Shown: positions 40,591 through 50,490, numbered from the stretch's first letter. The stretch is 64,000 bases of DNA from Candidatus Anaerostipes avistercoris (GCA_019119895.1 DWWD01000048.1:124001-188000), one strand, 5' to 3'. The notes: a model not told the origin generated them from the letters alone. A program made the numbers and translations.

Positions 40591-41774
40591 ACTGCTGTCT
40601 CCTTTTCCATTATTTTTTTCAGGACAGGGATTGCTTCCGCTGATATCACATCTCCTGCAAGAGCATTCAGATGCAGGTGATCCCCGATATCATATTTTGA
40701 ATCCAGGCAGGAAGCATCGAACCGGCTTCGCACACAGGCATCAACATCCAGAAAATACGGCATGTGCCGGATCCATTCATTTACCTTCTGCCGGATTTCT
40801 TCTCTCTGTCTGTCTTTTATCTCATTATATCCTAAAAATGGAGAAATCGTTGCAATAAGTGGAATGCTTCCATTCTTTTCTGTCATGCCGCACAATTTTT
40901 CTAAACCCCCGATCAGATCTCCGGCTGTCACCATCTCACTCAGCGGTGAACCATTTCCCGGATGAACCAGATCATTGACGCCTTCCGCGATCATTACAAT
41001 ATCCGGATGACAGCTTGAAAATACATCTTTTTCAAACCTCCGGATCCCGGCTTTTCCAAAAATCGGATTCAGTTCAGAAGAAGAATGATTATTATAAAGA
41101 ACGCGATTTCCTGATATCCCTTCATTATACAAAAGCCAGTTTGGCATAAACTCCGCAAATTTTCTCTGCAGCGCTCCCGCCCAGTATCCCTGCTGCACGA
41201 TGGAATCTCCAAAAGCTGCCAGGATTACAGGCTTTTCCCTGCTGGCAGCCTCGATGCTTCTGATTCCAAACACGACATGAGGGCTGAAATTTTTTGCTGC
41301 CGCCCGGCTGATTTCTGCAGCTTCTATCCTGTCTTTTTTCTCTTGAAACATAACGTTTCCTATATTTTCACTGTGAAATCCACAGCATCCGCTGATATGG
41401 CATTTTCCGGGAAATGTCATTCTGACTGTGACCAGTTCTCCGGCTTTTACCGGCAGAAAAACCGGGTCTGTCATACATTCTTCCCCGGGAGACAGAATAA
41501 TCCCGGGAGAAGAATTCACTGTCATTGTGCGGACAGCGTCCGCTTTTTTGTCTGTAAAAAAATTTATCTTTTTTTCTGATACGGTCACCTGAAGATCAGA
41601 AATCGGCAGTGGCTCCTTTCCATATAAATTGGAAAGCCGGATACGGATGCTTTCTCCATCGAGGTTATTTCTAAATGTCATCTGCTGTGTTAAATCTGAC
41701 GTGTCTGCTCCGAGCGGAGCGTAATCCTGCACATGGCATCTCCAAATGGGATACCATCTTATTTTGTCCTGCAT
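40587..41774 (-). CDS. SGNH/GDSL hydrolase with N-terminal beta-sandwich
   Basis: A hydrolase of 395 residues. The first 170 residues are beta-rich (DLTQQMTFRNNLDGESIRIR), as in multi-domain acetylxylan-esterase-like enzymes. The second half is the SGNH domain with the nucleophile in AAFGDSIVQQGYW, the Gly/Asn blocks in NEGISGNRVLYN and AEGVNDLVHPGN, and the Asp-His pair in YDIGDHLHLNALAG. It probably removes acetyl or other acyl groups from sugars. No signal peptide is present. The ATG at 41774 follows AAAGGA. It lies 24 bases after the PTS permease gene. Confidence 0.85.
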   Translation of the reverse strand: MQDKIRWYPIWRCHVQDYAPLGADTSDLTQQMTFRNNLDGESIRIRLSNLYGKEPLPISDLQVTVSEKKINFFTDKKADAVRTMTVNSSPGIILSPGEECMTDPVFLPVKAGELVTVRMTFPGKCHISGCCGFHSENIGNVMFQEKKDRIEAAEISRAAAKNFSPHVVFGIRSIEAASREKPVILAAFGDSIVQQGYWAGALQRKFAEFMPNWLLYNEGISGNRVLYNNHSSSELNPIFGKAGIRRFEKDVFSSCHPDIVMIAEGVNDLVHPGNGSPLSEMVTAGDLIGGLEKLCGMTEKNGSIPLIATISPFLGYNEIKDRQREEIRQKVNEWIRHMPYFLDVDACVRSRFDASCLDSKYDIGDHLHLNALAGDVISAEAIPVLKKIMEKETAV

Positions 41775-41798
41775 CGATCCGTTTCCTTTTTTCTGCAT

Positions 41799-43226
41799 TT
41801 ACGCCACATCCAATCCTTTTTTCTGTCTTGCTTTCCCAATGAGCAGTGTGGAAACAAACGCAAGAACAAAGGCCAGTGCCATGCAGAAATAGTGCTGCGG
41901 CCAGAACTGTGCCGGGATGATCGTAAAGGCCAGTGGTCCGCTCGGTCCAAGAGAAACCGCATAGATTTTAAAGATCATAATCAAAACTCCTGCGACTCCG
42001 GAACTTAAGATAGAGCAGATGAAAGGATATCTTGCGGCTATGGTCACACCGAACATGGATGGTTCTGTAACGCCCAGAAGCGCCGCCGTTCCTGCAGAAA
42101 TTGCGATTCCTTTCTGGTTTTTGCTCTTCATGAGCCTTGACATGGCAAAAACTGCTCCTGCTTCTGCCACACATGTAATCGTGATAATGGAAAGCATATA
42201 ACTTTGCTGCGTAGCAGCGACCAGCTGGATATTTAATGCAATAAACGCATGATGCATTCCTGTCACAACCAGCGGCTCCCATAGTACTCCGAAAAGGAAT
42301 CCCGCAAGAATCGGAACTTTGTCAAAAGCAAATACAATGGCGTCAGTAATCCATGTCGCTACCTGATTCATTGCCGGTCCGATACAGAGGAAAGTAAGGA
42401 AAGAAGTCACAAAAATAGAAATCGGAGCAACGAAGATCAGCTGCACGGAATCAGGCAGATGCTTTTTCAGCCATTTTTCCAGAAGTACAAGAACCCATGA
42501 TGCCGCCAGTGCAGGCAGAACAGAATTCTGATAACCGATTTTCAAAATGTCGATTCCGAAAATATTCCAATACTGAGGCTCAACAGCACCTGAAATAACA
42601 GAAGACATCTGAGAGCCCGGAATCAGATCTCCGTTTATGAGAACCAGACCTAACAGAACACCCAGCATAGGACTTCCGCCAAAACGTTTGACCGCAGACC
42701 ATGCCACCAGGACCGGAATATATGTAAATGCAGTATTGGCAACCATTGTGATCATATCGGCCAGCCCGGCAATGGCAGGATACATGACAACCAGGGATTC
42801 TTTTCCGAAAATTCCCGCATTGGTCAGGATATTACTGATTCCAAGAAGCAGACCTGCTCCTACGATAGCCGGGAGAATCGGGTAAAACACATCAGAAAAG
42901 AGCTTCAGGGCTTTCTGCAGCGGATTCATGGCCTTATCTTCCACATCTTTCAATTCACTGCTATCCGCCTCTTTGGCACCGGTTTCTTCTAATACAAGAT
43001 CATATACCTGATCGACAAGTCCCGGTCCGATAATGACCTGATACTGTCCTTTCACAGAAAAACATCCTTTTACCAGGGAATTCTCCTTCAGGGCTTTTTC
43101 ATTGATCTTTGATTCGTCCTTCAAAACAAATCGAAGTCTTGTAACACAGTGGGTCAGCAGAGAAATGTTGTCTTTTCCACCTACATTTTGAATGATATCT
43201 AAAATATCGTTCTGATTGATTTTCAT
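41799..43226 (-). CDS. PTS EIIBC sugar permease (glucose/sucrose/trehalose type)
   Basis: A phosphotransferase permease of 475 residues. The EIIB domain (1-90) carries the phosphocysteine in LTHCVTRLRFVLKD. The EIIC domain (about 105-460) has ten or so spans with FYPILPAIVGAGLL, GVLWEPLVVTGMHHAF and the substrate loop GTAALLGVTEPSMFGV, all usual for the TreP/ScrA/BglF group. No EIIA domain is attached, so it must borrow one. Unusually, no phosphoglycosidase follows. Three acyl hydrolases do. It is the first gene of that operon, divergent from a GntR regulator, with AGGAG before the ATG. Confidence 0.88.
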   Translation of the reverse strand: MKINQNDILDIIQNVGGKDNISLLTHCVTRLRFVLKDESKINEKALKENSLVKGCFSVKGQYQVIIGPGLVDQVYDLVLEETGAKEADSSELKDVEDKAMNPLQKALKLFSDVFYPILPAIVGAGLLLGISNILTNAGIFGKESLVVMYPAIAGLADMITMVANTAFTYIPVLVAWSAVKRFGGSPMLGVLLGLVLINGDLIPGSQMSSVISGAVEPQYWNIFGIDILKIGYQNSVLPALAASWVLVLLEKWLKKHLPDSVQLIFVAPISIFVTSFLTFLCIGPAMNQVATWITDAIVFAFDKVPILAGFLFGVLWEPLVVTGMHHAFIALNIQLVAATQQSYMLSIITITCVAEAGAVFAMSRLMKSKNQKGIAISAGTAALLGVTEPSMFGVTIAARYPFICSILSSGVAGVLIMIFKIYAVSLGPSGPLAFTIIPAQFWPQHYFCMALAFVLAFVSTLLIGKARQKKGLDVA

Positions 43227-43256
43227 TTTAATCTCCTCCAGAATTATTTTTTTGTT

Positions 43257-43271
43257 CGGTACCGTTTACAT
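43257..43271 (-). promoter_or_regulatory. cre-like site before the PTS operon
   Basis: ATGTAAACGGTACCG on the minus strand matches the catabolite-responsive element pattern WTGNAANCGNWNNCW at all but the last position. It would place the operon under CcpA control. Confidence 0.4.
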
Positions 43272-43280
43272 TTCAAATTA

Positions 43281-43298
43281 TATATGTTTAAACATATA
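43281..43298. promoter_or_regulatory. Palindromic operator between PTS and GntR genes
   Basis: TATATGTTTAAACATATA is a perfect 18-bp palindrome midway between the divergent genes. It is a natural target for the adjacent GntR/UTRA regulator. Confidence 0.65.
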
Positions 43299-43304
43299 AA
43301 ATTA

Positions 43305-43333
43305 TTGCAACAAAATTTACGCTGTTGTAAAAT
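43305..43333 (+). promoter_or_regulatory. Promoter of the GntR gene
   Basis: TTGCAA (43305-43310) and TAAAAT (43328-43333) with a 17-bp spacer, directly beside the palindrome. Confidence 0.6.
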
Positions 43334-43362
43334 AAGAGTGTTAAAAAGAAGGAGGAACTGTC

Positions 43363-44085
43363 ATGCCGAAGATTAAGTTCGATCAGATATATGAAACATT
43401 AAAAGATAATATTCTAAACGACAGATATCCGGAGCATATGCTCCCGCGGGAAGTGGAGCTTGCCGAAGAGTTTCAATGCAGCCGAAATACCATACACCGG
43501 GCCATCGCACAGCTGAATGATGAAGGATATGTGCAGAGCATCAAGGGAAAAGGAACCGTGATCCTTCAGGCTCTTCCAATCCAAAATGACCGGTTTTTCC
43601 TGAATCTGCGAAGTTACGGAAGCACTCCTGCGATTACCCAGTATCACAAAGCCGATGTGGCAACCAGTGTTATGGCTTTCCGGGAAATGACCGTTGATGA
43701 AGAAATAAGTTCCTTCACGGGGTTTCAGCCCGGCACAGAAGTATACTATATCCAGCGGCTCCGATATCTGGACAATAAGCCTCTGCTTCTGGATGTAAAT
43801 TATTTCCGCAAAGATGTGGTAACCGGACTGAATGTAAATATCGCGCAGAAATCCATCTATGATTATATTACCAATACCTTACATAAAAAAATCCTTGCGG
43901 CAAGACGTATCGTACGCATAAAAAAAGCCGAGGAGAAAGATAAAGAATATCTTTCTCTCGGCGATTATGATTGTGTGGGCGTTATTTATAACTATGTTTA
44001 TATTAATGACGGAACCCTGTTCGAATATACAGAGTCTCATTTCGTTCCAGACAATTTCGGATTTTCAGAATTTGTGCAGTATTAG
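43363..44085 (+). CDS. GntR-family regulator with UTRA sugar-sensing domain
   Basis: A 240-residue regulator. The N-terminal winged helix (1-70) reads FDQIYETLKDNIL, LPREVELAEEFQCSRNTIHRAIAQL and GYVQSIKGKGTVI. The UTRA ligand domain (80-235) carries EVYYIQRLRYLDNKPLLLDVNYF and ends with FEYTESHFVPDNFGF. UTRA proteins such as TreR bind sugar phosphates made by a PTS. Its divergent placement beside the PTS operon, with a shared palindrome, makes it the likely local repressor. AGGAGG precedes the ATG. It converges with the next gene by a four-base overlap. Confidence 0.9.
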   Translation: MPKIKFDQIYETLKDNILNDRYPEHMLPREVELAEEFQCSRNTIHRAIAQLNDEGYVQSIKGKGTVILQALPIQNDRFFLNLRSYGSTPAITQYHKADVATSVMAFREMTVDEEISSFTGFQPGTEVYYIQRLRYLDNKPLLLDVNYFRKDVVTGLNVNIAQKSIYDYITNTLHKKILAARRIVRIKKAEEKDKEYLSLGDYDCVGVIYNYVYINDGTLFEYTESHFVPDNFGFSEFVQY

Positions 44086-44855
44086 AATGGGCGCCGTCCC
44101 TCCAGATATTTTCGGAGTTCCTCCAGCGCATTTTCATAGCATCTGGACTGGAGTTTCGGGAAAGCCCGGAGGAGTCTTCGGTTGATTCTGGAAGGCTTCT
44201 CCAGCAGAACCCTGTATTTTTCCTTCATTTCTTTTAATTTTTCCTGCTTTTCTCTGCCCTCCATCATGTTCTGATAGATATTTTCCCCGATCTGATCGGA
44301 TAACTTCCGAAGATCTTTTGCAATGTCTTCCATACGCTCCAGTCTCCGGTTCAACTTAAAGATTCCATTTACAGTAACATAAATATCAGCAAACAGCGTT
44401 ACACAAAAAAGAATCAGAAATGTGACGCCGATCCATTTTGGAATCCAGGCAATGCACCGTGCGATCAGCGGATGGAGAAAACGTACAACAATGACACAGG
44501 CAATTCCCCAGACGGCGGAAAAAAGCGGGCATACATATCCGCCGATATTAAGCGGCATTTCGGAATAATCCCACCATCTGTGGTGAAACATTTTCTCCAG
44601 CAGAACGCCGGTGACCCATTCCAGAAGCGTAACCAGCACCGTGGATACAAGGTACAGAATGATCATCTGATCTTTGCATCCGTCAAGAAGCGTTATGATC
44701 AAACTGATGCCAATTCCGTAAATAGGACAGATCGGACCATTTAAGAATCCTCTGTTTACAAATTTTCTCTGCCGGACGGCGGCGAATGCAACTTCCGCGC
44801 ACCATCCGGCAAATCCATAGAAAAAGAAACTGGATAGTATTTCATAAAACGTCAT
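44082..44855 (-). CDS. PF06541-type putative ABC permease membrane protein
   Basis: A 257-residue membrane protein with five spans in its first 165 residues and a charged coiled-coil-like tail. The family signature is seen as FFYGFAGWCAEVAFAAV near the N terminus, then NRGFLNGPICPIYGIG, and WWDYSEMPLNIGGYVCPLFSAVWG. The family is annotated as a putative ABC-transporter type IV but has no demonstrated transport role. It follows the FtsH gene by 10 bases on the same strand, so membrane-protein quality control may be its context. Confidence 0.72.
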   Translation of the reverse strand: MTFYEILSSFFFYGFAGWCAEVAFAAVRQRKFVNRGFLNGPICPIYGIGISLIITLLDGCKDQMIILYLVSTVLVTLLEWVTGVLLEKMFHHRWWDYSEMPLNIGGYVCPLFSAVWGIACVIVVRFLHPLIARCIAWIPKWIGVTFLILFCVTLFADIYVTVNGIFKLNRRLERMEDIAKDLRKLSDQIGENIYQNMMEGREKQEKLKEMKEKYRVLLEKPSRINRRLLRAFPKLQSRCYENALEELRKYLEGRRPF

Positions 44856-44865
44856 ATTTCCTCCC

Positions 44866-46680
44866 TTATGAATTCAGAATTTTCATAAATTCTCCGCCGG
44901 TTATTGTTTCCTTTTGATACAGATGCTGGGATAATTCGTCCAGTTTTTCCCGGTTATCCAGAAGAATCTGGGCTGCTTTTTCATGCTGGCGTCTGACCAG
45001 TTCCACGACTTTCTGATCAATCTCCGCCTGGGTCTGGGCAGAACAAGTCAGAGAAGCGTCACCGCCAAGATACTGATTGGTCTGAGTCTCCATTGCCACC
45101 ATATCGAAATCTTTGCTCATACCGTATTGTGTGATCATGGCTCTTGCCAGTTTGGTCGCCTGTTCGATATCATTGGAAGCTCCGGTTGTAATGGAACCGA
45201 ATACGATTTCCTCTGCCGCTCTTCCTCCGGTATATGTGGCGATTTTATTTTCCAGTTCTTCTTTGCTCATCAGATAATGATTTCCTTCATCTACCTGCAT
45301 CGTATATCCAAGAGCTCCGGATGTCCTCGGAACAATGGTGATTTTCTGCACCGGAGCGGAATCCGTCTGTTTTGCCGCTACCAGCGCGTGGCCGATTTCA
45401 TGATATGCAACCACTAACTTTTCTCTGTCCGTAAGGATTGCGTTTTTCTTCTGATATCCTGCAATTACGACCTCAATGCTTTCTTCCAAATCTGCCTGCG
45501 TCGCATATTTCCGGCCGTCTCTGACTGCCCGAAGCGCCGCTTCATTGACAATGTTGGCAAGTTCAGCTCCGGATGCTCCGGATGCCATTCTGGCAATTTT
45601 ATTAAAATCAACATTGACATCAACTTTGATTTTTTTCGCATGGACTTTTAAGATGTCTTCTCTTCCTTTCAGATCCGGAAGTTCTACCGGTACCCGGCGG
45701 TCGAAACGTCCCGGTCTTAAAAGTGCGGGATCAAGAGATTCCGGACGGTTGGTAGCCGCCAGAATAATGACGCCGTTGTTTCCGGTAAATCCGTCCATTT
45801 CTGTCAGCAGCTGATTCAGCGTCTGTTCTCTCTCGTCATTCCCGCCGATCCGTCCGTCTCTCTTCTTTCCTATGGCATCAATCTCATCGATGAATACGAT
45901 ACATGGAGCCTTTTCCTTGGCCTGCTGAAACAGATCGCGGACTTTGGAAGCACCCATACCAACGAACATTTCAACGAATTCGGAACCTGACATGGAGAAG
46001 AACGGGACATCCGCTTCACCGGCAACTGCCTTGGCGAGCATCGTCTTTCCTGTTCCCGGAGGGCCTACTAACAGAATTCCCTTCGGCATAGACGCCCCGA
46101 TTTCTTTATATTTCCCCGGATTGTGCAGATAATCTACAATTTCCGCCAGATTTTCTTTCGCTTCATCTTCGCCGGCAACATCAGAAAACTTAATGCCCTC
46201 AGAAGATTTCACATAAATTTTGGCGTTGCTTTTTCCCATTCCAAAGGCCATGGAGTTCTTACCTCCCGCCTTTTCCATGAGTTTTCTGGACATATACTGT
46301 CCGATTCCGATAAAAATTAACAGCGGCAGAATCCAGGTAAGGAACGCTGTCAAAATCGGAGACGTCTGCTGAATCTCTTCCCCATAGAAGGAAACCCCTG
46401 CGCCATACAGCCGGTCTGTAAGATCCGGATCCTCTACTTTCGCCGTTTTATAAACATTTTCATCCTTGTCCGTAAATAAGATCGTATTATCCTGATCCTG
46501 GATATCTACACGACTGATCTGTTTCTTTTCCGTCATGGAAATGAACGTTCCATAATCAACTTCTTCCACCTGCCGCTCCATGATCCACGGCGTTACAAAC
46601 GCATTAAACAGCAGGAGAGCTAATACCACGATAATATAATAATATATCATCGGCTTTTTTGGTTTTTTCACCTCATTCAT
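44866..46680 (-). CDS. ftsH: ATP-dependent zinc metalloprotease FtsH
   Basis: A membrane-anchored AAA+ protease of 604 residues. Two spans (near residues 10-28 and 105-125) flank an external domain. The AAA module has [18 protein letters not shown] (Walker A), CIVFIDEID (Walker B), [10 protein letters not shown] and the SRH with RPGRFDRRV. The zinc site is YHEIGHALV with the third ligand in the later [13 protein letters not shown] region. It degrades unassembled membrane proteins and some regulators. The ATG at 46680 has GGAGG seven bases upstream and lies inside the end of the upstream gene. It is slightly shorter at the C terminus than the main cellular FtsH of Firmicutes, so it may be a second copy. 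Confidence 0.9.
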   Translation of the reverse strand: MNEVKKPKKPMIYYYIIVVLALLLFNAFVTPWIMERQVEEVDYGTFISMTEKKQISRVDIQDQDNTILFTDKDENVYKTAKVEDPDLTDRLYGAGVSFYGEEIQQTSPILTAFLTWILPLLIFIGIGQYMSRKLMEKAGGKNSMAFGMGKSNAKIYVKSSEGIKFSDVAGEDEAKENLAEIVDYLHNPGKYKEIGASMPKGILLVGPPGTGKTMLAKAVAGEADVPFFSMSGSEFVEMFVGMGASKVRDLFQQAKEKAPCIVFIDEIDAIGKKRDGRIGGNDEREQTLNQLLTEMDGFTGNNGVIILAATNRPESLDPALLRPGRFDRRVPVELPDLKGREDILKVHAKKIKVDVNVDFNKIARMASGASGAELANIVNEAALRAVRDGRKYATQADLEESIEVVIAGYQKKNAILTDREKLVVAYHEIGHALVAAKQTDSAPVQKITIVPRTSGALGYTMQVDEGNHYLMSKEELENKIATYTGGRAAEEIVFGSITTGASNDIEQATKLARAMITQYGMSKDFDMVAMETQTNQYLGGDASLTCSAQTQAEIDQKVVELVRRQHEKAAQILLDNREKLDELSQHLYQKETITGGEFMKILNS

Positions 46681-47107
46681 CTTCATTCCTCCATTCTTCT
46701 AAATTCATCTGTTCATCCAGAGCGGACAACACTGCCATCAGAGCAGACTGGACTGCCTGAATGGCAAAATCAATGCTGTACTCCGCATAGAGGGCTCTGG
46801 CCTCGGCTTTTGCTTCCTGCCGGTCCTCTCCCCTTATGTAATGCGGCATATCTTTTTGCATGATTTCTTTTATTTTGGAATCATAAACAATCTGTGCCTC
46901 ATTCAGGGCTTTAACAGCCGGAGAACGGCAGCCTCTGGTATTTTCACGAAGCAGCTGCATTGTTTTATCATAGGCCTCTTCCATCTTTTTTAATTCCTGC
47001 TTAATGGCCTCATGGTCATCCTGCTGCATCAGATAAATTTTGCTTCTCATATCCCGGTACTGCTCTTCCAGCTGGCAGAGTTTCACGGCAAACAGTTCAT
47101 GATCCAT
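46673..47107 (-). CDS. Hypothetical helical protein before ftsH
   Basis: I do not recognise a family. The 144-residue product is highly charged and looks entirely alpha-helical, with a heptad-like stretch from MRSKIYLMQQDDHEAIKQEL to about residue 60 and a weakly hydrophobic C-terminal helix (DFAIQAVQSALMAVLSALDEQ). There is no signal peptide, membrane span or cysteine pair. Its stop overlaps the FtsH start by eight bases, so the two are co-translated. An adaptor or substrate role for FtsH would fit, but it is only a suggestion from context. An AAAGGAGGC ribosome site lies upstream. Confidence 0.7.
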   Translation of the reverse strand: MDHELFAVKLCQLEEQYRDMRSKIYLMQQDDHEAIKQELKKMEEAYDKTMQLLRENTRGCRSPAVKALNEAQIVYDSKIKEIMQKDMPHYIRGEDRQEAKAEARALYAEYSIDFAIQAVQSALMAVLSALDEQMNLEEWRNEDE

Positions 47108-47209
47108 ACCTGCAGCCTCCTTTCCTTTTCCTTCTGATATTACTCTAACAAAAACGAAAGGGGGATACCATTTGCAATGTTTCTGATTTGTCCTGACACT
47201 TTTTTGAAT

Positions 47210-47239
47210 TTGTCAAAAACCGGCATTCTGTGATATGAT
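47210..47239 (+). promoter_or_regulatory. Promoter of the TetR-family gene
   Basis: TTGTCA (47210-47215), an 18-bp spacer and an extended -10 TGATATGAT ending at 47239, 24 bp before the ATG. Confidence 0.5.
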
Positions 47240-47263
47240 GGTAAAAATATGGAGGTAAATGAT

Positions 47264-47791
47264 ATGGCTGACACAACCAAAGACAAGATTGCGGATACCC
47301 TGGAACGGCTCCTGGAGCATCAGAGTCTGGACAAGATTACGATCAAACTGCTGGTAACGGAATGCGGCATTTCCCGCCAGAGTTTTTACTATTATTTTAA
47401 AGACATTTTAGATGTGATTGAATGGACCGCTCACCGTAAACTCCAGGAACTCCTGCAGGAAAGCCTTCAAAAAGATAATTATGAAGAGGGCATCCTTCTT
47501 TTTATTGATTTTGCGTTTGAAAACCATTATTTTATCATGCGTCTGCTGGATTCCAAACACAGGGGATTCATTGAAAAGGTCATTGTATCTTCTCTGCGCT
47601 CATTTCTGGAAGACGTCATCAGCCGCAGAAAAGACCTTATATCCGTCAGCTACGGAGATATGGACGCAGTCCTTAATTTCTGCACCTACGGACTGACCGG
47701 TCTGCTTCTGGAAGCTTCGAGAAACAAAAATGATAATAAAGAACAATTGGCCAGACAAATGCACGACCTTCTTCTGAAAGTTCTTACGTAG
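47264..47791 (+). CDS. TetR-family regulator (DhaS-like)
   Basis: A 175-residue regulator. The N-terminal helix-turn-helix reads KIADTLERLLEHQSLDKITIKLLVTECGISRQSFYYYFKD, the form used in the dihydroxyacetone kinase regulator (DhaS) subgroup. The C-terminal ligand domain follows, ending LARQMHDLLLKVL. No dha or transporter gene lies beside it. The start at 47264 follows ATGGAGGT; a more upstream ATG would overlap the ribosome site. It stands alone, convergent with the RibD-like remnant, so its target is elsewhere or unknown. Confidence 0.85.
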   Translation: MADTTKDKIADTLERLLEHQSLDKITIKLLVTECGISRQSFYYYFKDILDVIEWTAHRKLQELLQESLQKDNYEEGILLFIDFAFENHYFIMRLLDSKHRGFIEKVIVSSLRSFLEDVISRRKDLISVSYGDMDAVLNFCTYGLTGLLLEASRNKNDNKEQLARQMHDLLLKVLT

Positions 47792-47820
47792 CCTTTGCCT
47801 GACCAAACTTATTTATGCTG

Positions 47821-48120
47821 TCACTTTCCCCGTATATTTTTCGGCCGATATCGAAGCCAGAGAGTGTCTTCATCCAGTTTCTGTACATCCAGCAGAGAAA
47901 ATGCCGCTGGGATATTCTCACTGCAGTAAGGAGACCGGTCAAAAACCGCCGCGGTTACCGTTCCATATAAAATACCGTCGCAGTCGAATTCGCTCCTGAT
48001 CCTTCCAAAAGCGGATCTTGCCGGCTGAAGCTCAGAAAGCCTGAAAAAATCCCCGCTGATTCTGCCGTCAATAGAACTTAACATATGACAGATGATATAA
48101 GGTCTGTTCTTTCCAGTCAT
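47821..48120 (-). pseudogene. RibD-type reductase with large in-frame deletion
   Basis: The start (NRPYIICHMLSSIDGRISGDF, then FGRIRSEFDCDGILYGTVTAA) is the N-terminal third of a dihydrofolate-reductase-fold protein related to the RibD reductase domain. The end (FDRSPYCSENIPAAFSL, LDEDTLWLRYRPKN) is its normal C terminus. Relatives have about 230-250 residues; this one has 99, so about 125-130 residues between GTVTAA and FDRSPY are missing in frame. The NADPH-binding glycines and second half of the sheet are lost, and activity is unlikely. The ATG at 48120 has GGTGGAAGAG in front. Confidence 0.72.
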
Positions 48121-48184
48121 CTCTTCCACCGTCCTTTCATAAAGCAAGGCAGCAAAACGACTGCGTCCTGCTGCCTTTGGGTTT

Positions 48185-48745
48185 CTATTTCAGTTTATTT
48201 CCATCCTGGAATGCATTTCCGACTTTTTCGCCAATCTTAAGATAAGCGCTGTTGGCCGCATCAAAAGTGATCGGTTCCAGCTTTGAGGGATCAATGTTTC
48301 CATCTTCATCGAGAATCTTCTCATCTGCGCATACGTTGATGATTTCTCCCACCATGCGGCAGGATTCTGCGTCATAGCTTACCAGACGGCATTCCAGCGC
48401 CAGCGGCAGCTCATCGATCAGCGGAGCGTCCACAAACTCACTCTTTGTCGTATGGAAGCCTGCTTTTTCCAATTTGTCCGGCACGTCATTCCCGGATACA
48501 AGTCCCACATAGTCACATTCTGTTACGTGGGCTGTATCTGCCACGCTTACCGTAAATGCTTCTTTCATTAAGATATTCTGTACGGTTTTATGTCCGGCGC
48601 TCAGACACATGGAAATCTGATTTGCCTCACTGATGCCGCCCCATGCGGCATTCATGGCGTCCGCTGTTCCATTTTCATCATAAGATGCTATGATCAGCAC
48701 CGGCTGCGGATATAAATATGCTTTCGCTCCAAAATTTTTTCTCAT
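48185..48745 (-). CDS. Flavin reductase-like FMN-binding protein
   Basis: A flavoprotein of 186 residues, split-barrel fold: YPQPVLIIASYDENGTADAMNAAWGGI, then SMCLSAGHKTVQNILMKEAFTVSV and PLALECRLVSYDAE. Members use FMN to reduce flavins or small electron acceptors. Others are electron-transfer partners of anaerobic reductases. It lies 29 bases downstream of two aldo/keto reductase genes and could be co-transcribed with them. GGAGGTG precedes the ATG. Confidence 0.85.
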   Translation of the reverse strand: MRKNFGAKAYLYPQPVLIIASYDENGTADAMNAAWGGISEANQISMCLSAGHKTVQNILMKEAFTVSVADTAHVTECDYVGLVSGNDVPDKLEKAGFHTTKSEFVDAPLIDELPLALECRLVSYDAESCRMVGEIINVCADEKILDEDGNIDPSKLEPITFDAANSAYLKIGEKVGNAFQDGNKLK

Positions 48746-48774
48746 TAGGATACACCTCCGGATTTTTTCTTTTT

Positions 48775-49638
<864 letters not shown>

Positions 49639-50490
49639 TTAATCATGAATCTTAATACTGTTTAACTGTCTGGCCGTGCAGAAACAGCGGTGATCGATGA
49701 TCTCACTGTGTCCGATATCCATGGCCTCGATTTCCTTCATATCTTTCTGTGTCAGTTCAAAATCCCAGATGTCCATATTTTCTTTCATCCTTTCTTTGTG
49801 AACGGTCTTTGGGATCGTAACAATCCCCCGCTGAAAATGCCATCTTAAAATCACCTGCGCCGTGGTTTTCCCATGTCTCTGAGCGATTTTCTGAAGAGTT
49901 CTGTGGTGGAAAATATCCTTCTGTCCTTCTGACAGAGGTCCCCATGCTTCCGGAACAATATCATACGACCGCATGACCCGCAGCGCCTCTTCCTGCTGAT
50001 AAAATGGATGGATTTCAATCTGGTTGACAGACGGCTTTATCTCATGGTTCATACAGAGATCCACAATCCGCTCCGGCGAAAAATTGCTGACGCCAATGGC
50101 TTTCACTATGCCTTCCCGGTATAAATCTTCCATGGCTCTCCAGGCTCCGTAATAATCCCCGAAAGGCTGATGGATCAAATACAGATCCACATAATCCAGC
50201 CCCAGATTCTTCCTGGACTGTTCAAACGCAGCCAGGGTCTGGTCATATCCCGCATCCTGCACCCAGAGTTTCGTGGTAATAAATATTTCATCCCTCGGAA
50301 TCCCGGATTCCCGGACGGCCCGTCCCACTGCCGCCTCATTGTAATAAGCCGCGGCTGTGTCAAACAGACGATATCCTGTCTCCAGAGCATCCAGCACGCA
50401 CTGCTCACACTGTGCTTCATCACTGATCTGGAAAACTCCGTATCCTTCCACCGGCATTTTCACACCATTATTTAGCAGGATCTGTTTCAA
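49639..50490 (-). CDS. Aldo/keto reductase (2,5-diketo-D-gluconate reductase type), copy 1
   Basis: A paralogue of the next gene, also 283 residues. Tetrad: [28 protein letters not shown] and LYLIHQPFGDY. NADP end: VTIPKTVHKERMKENMDIWDF. The last 15 residues differ (DHRCFCTARQLNSIKIHD here), so the copies are not recent. It is the promoter-proximal gene of the pair and divergent from a LysR regulator 167 bases away, which probably controls it. GGGAGGGAAAG lies before the ATG. Confidence 0.9.
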   Translation of the reverse strand: MKQILLNNGVKMPVEGYGVFQISDEAQCEQCVLDALETGYRLFDTAAAYYNEAAVGRAVRESGIPRDEIFITTKLWVQDAGYDQTLAAFEQSRKNLGLDYVDLYLIHQPFGDYYGAWRAMEDLYREGIVKAIGVSNFSPERIVDLCMNHEIKPSVNQIEIHPFYQQEEALRVMRSYDIVPEAWGPLSEGQKDIFHHRTLQKIAQRHGKTTAQVILRWHFQRGIVTIPKTVHKERMKENMDIWDFELTQKDMKEIEAMDIGHSEIIDHRCFCTARQLNSIKIHD

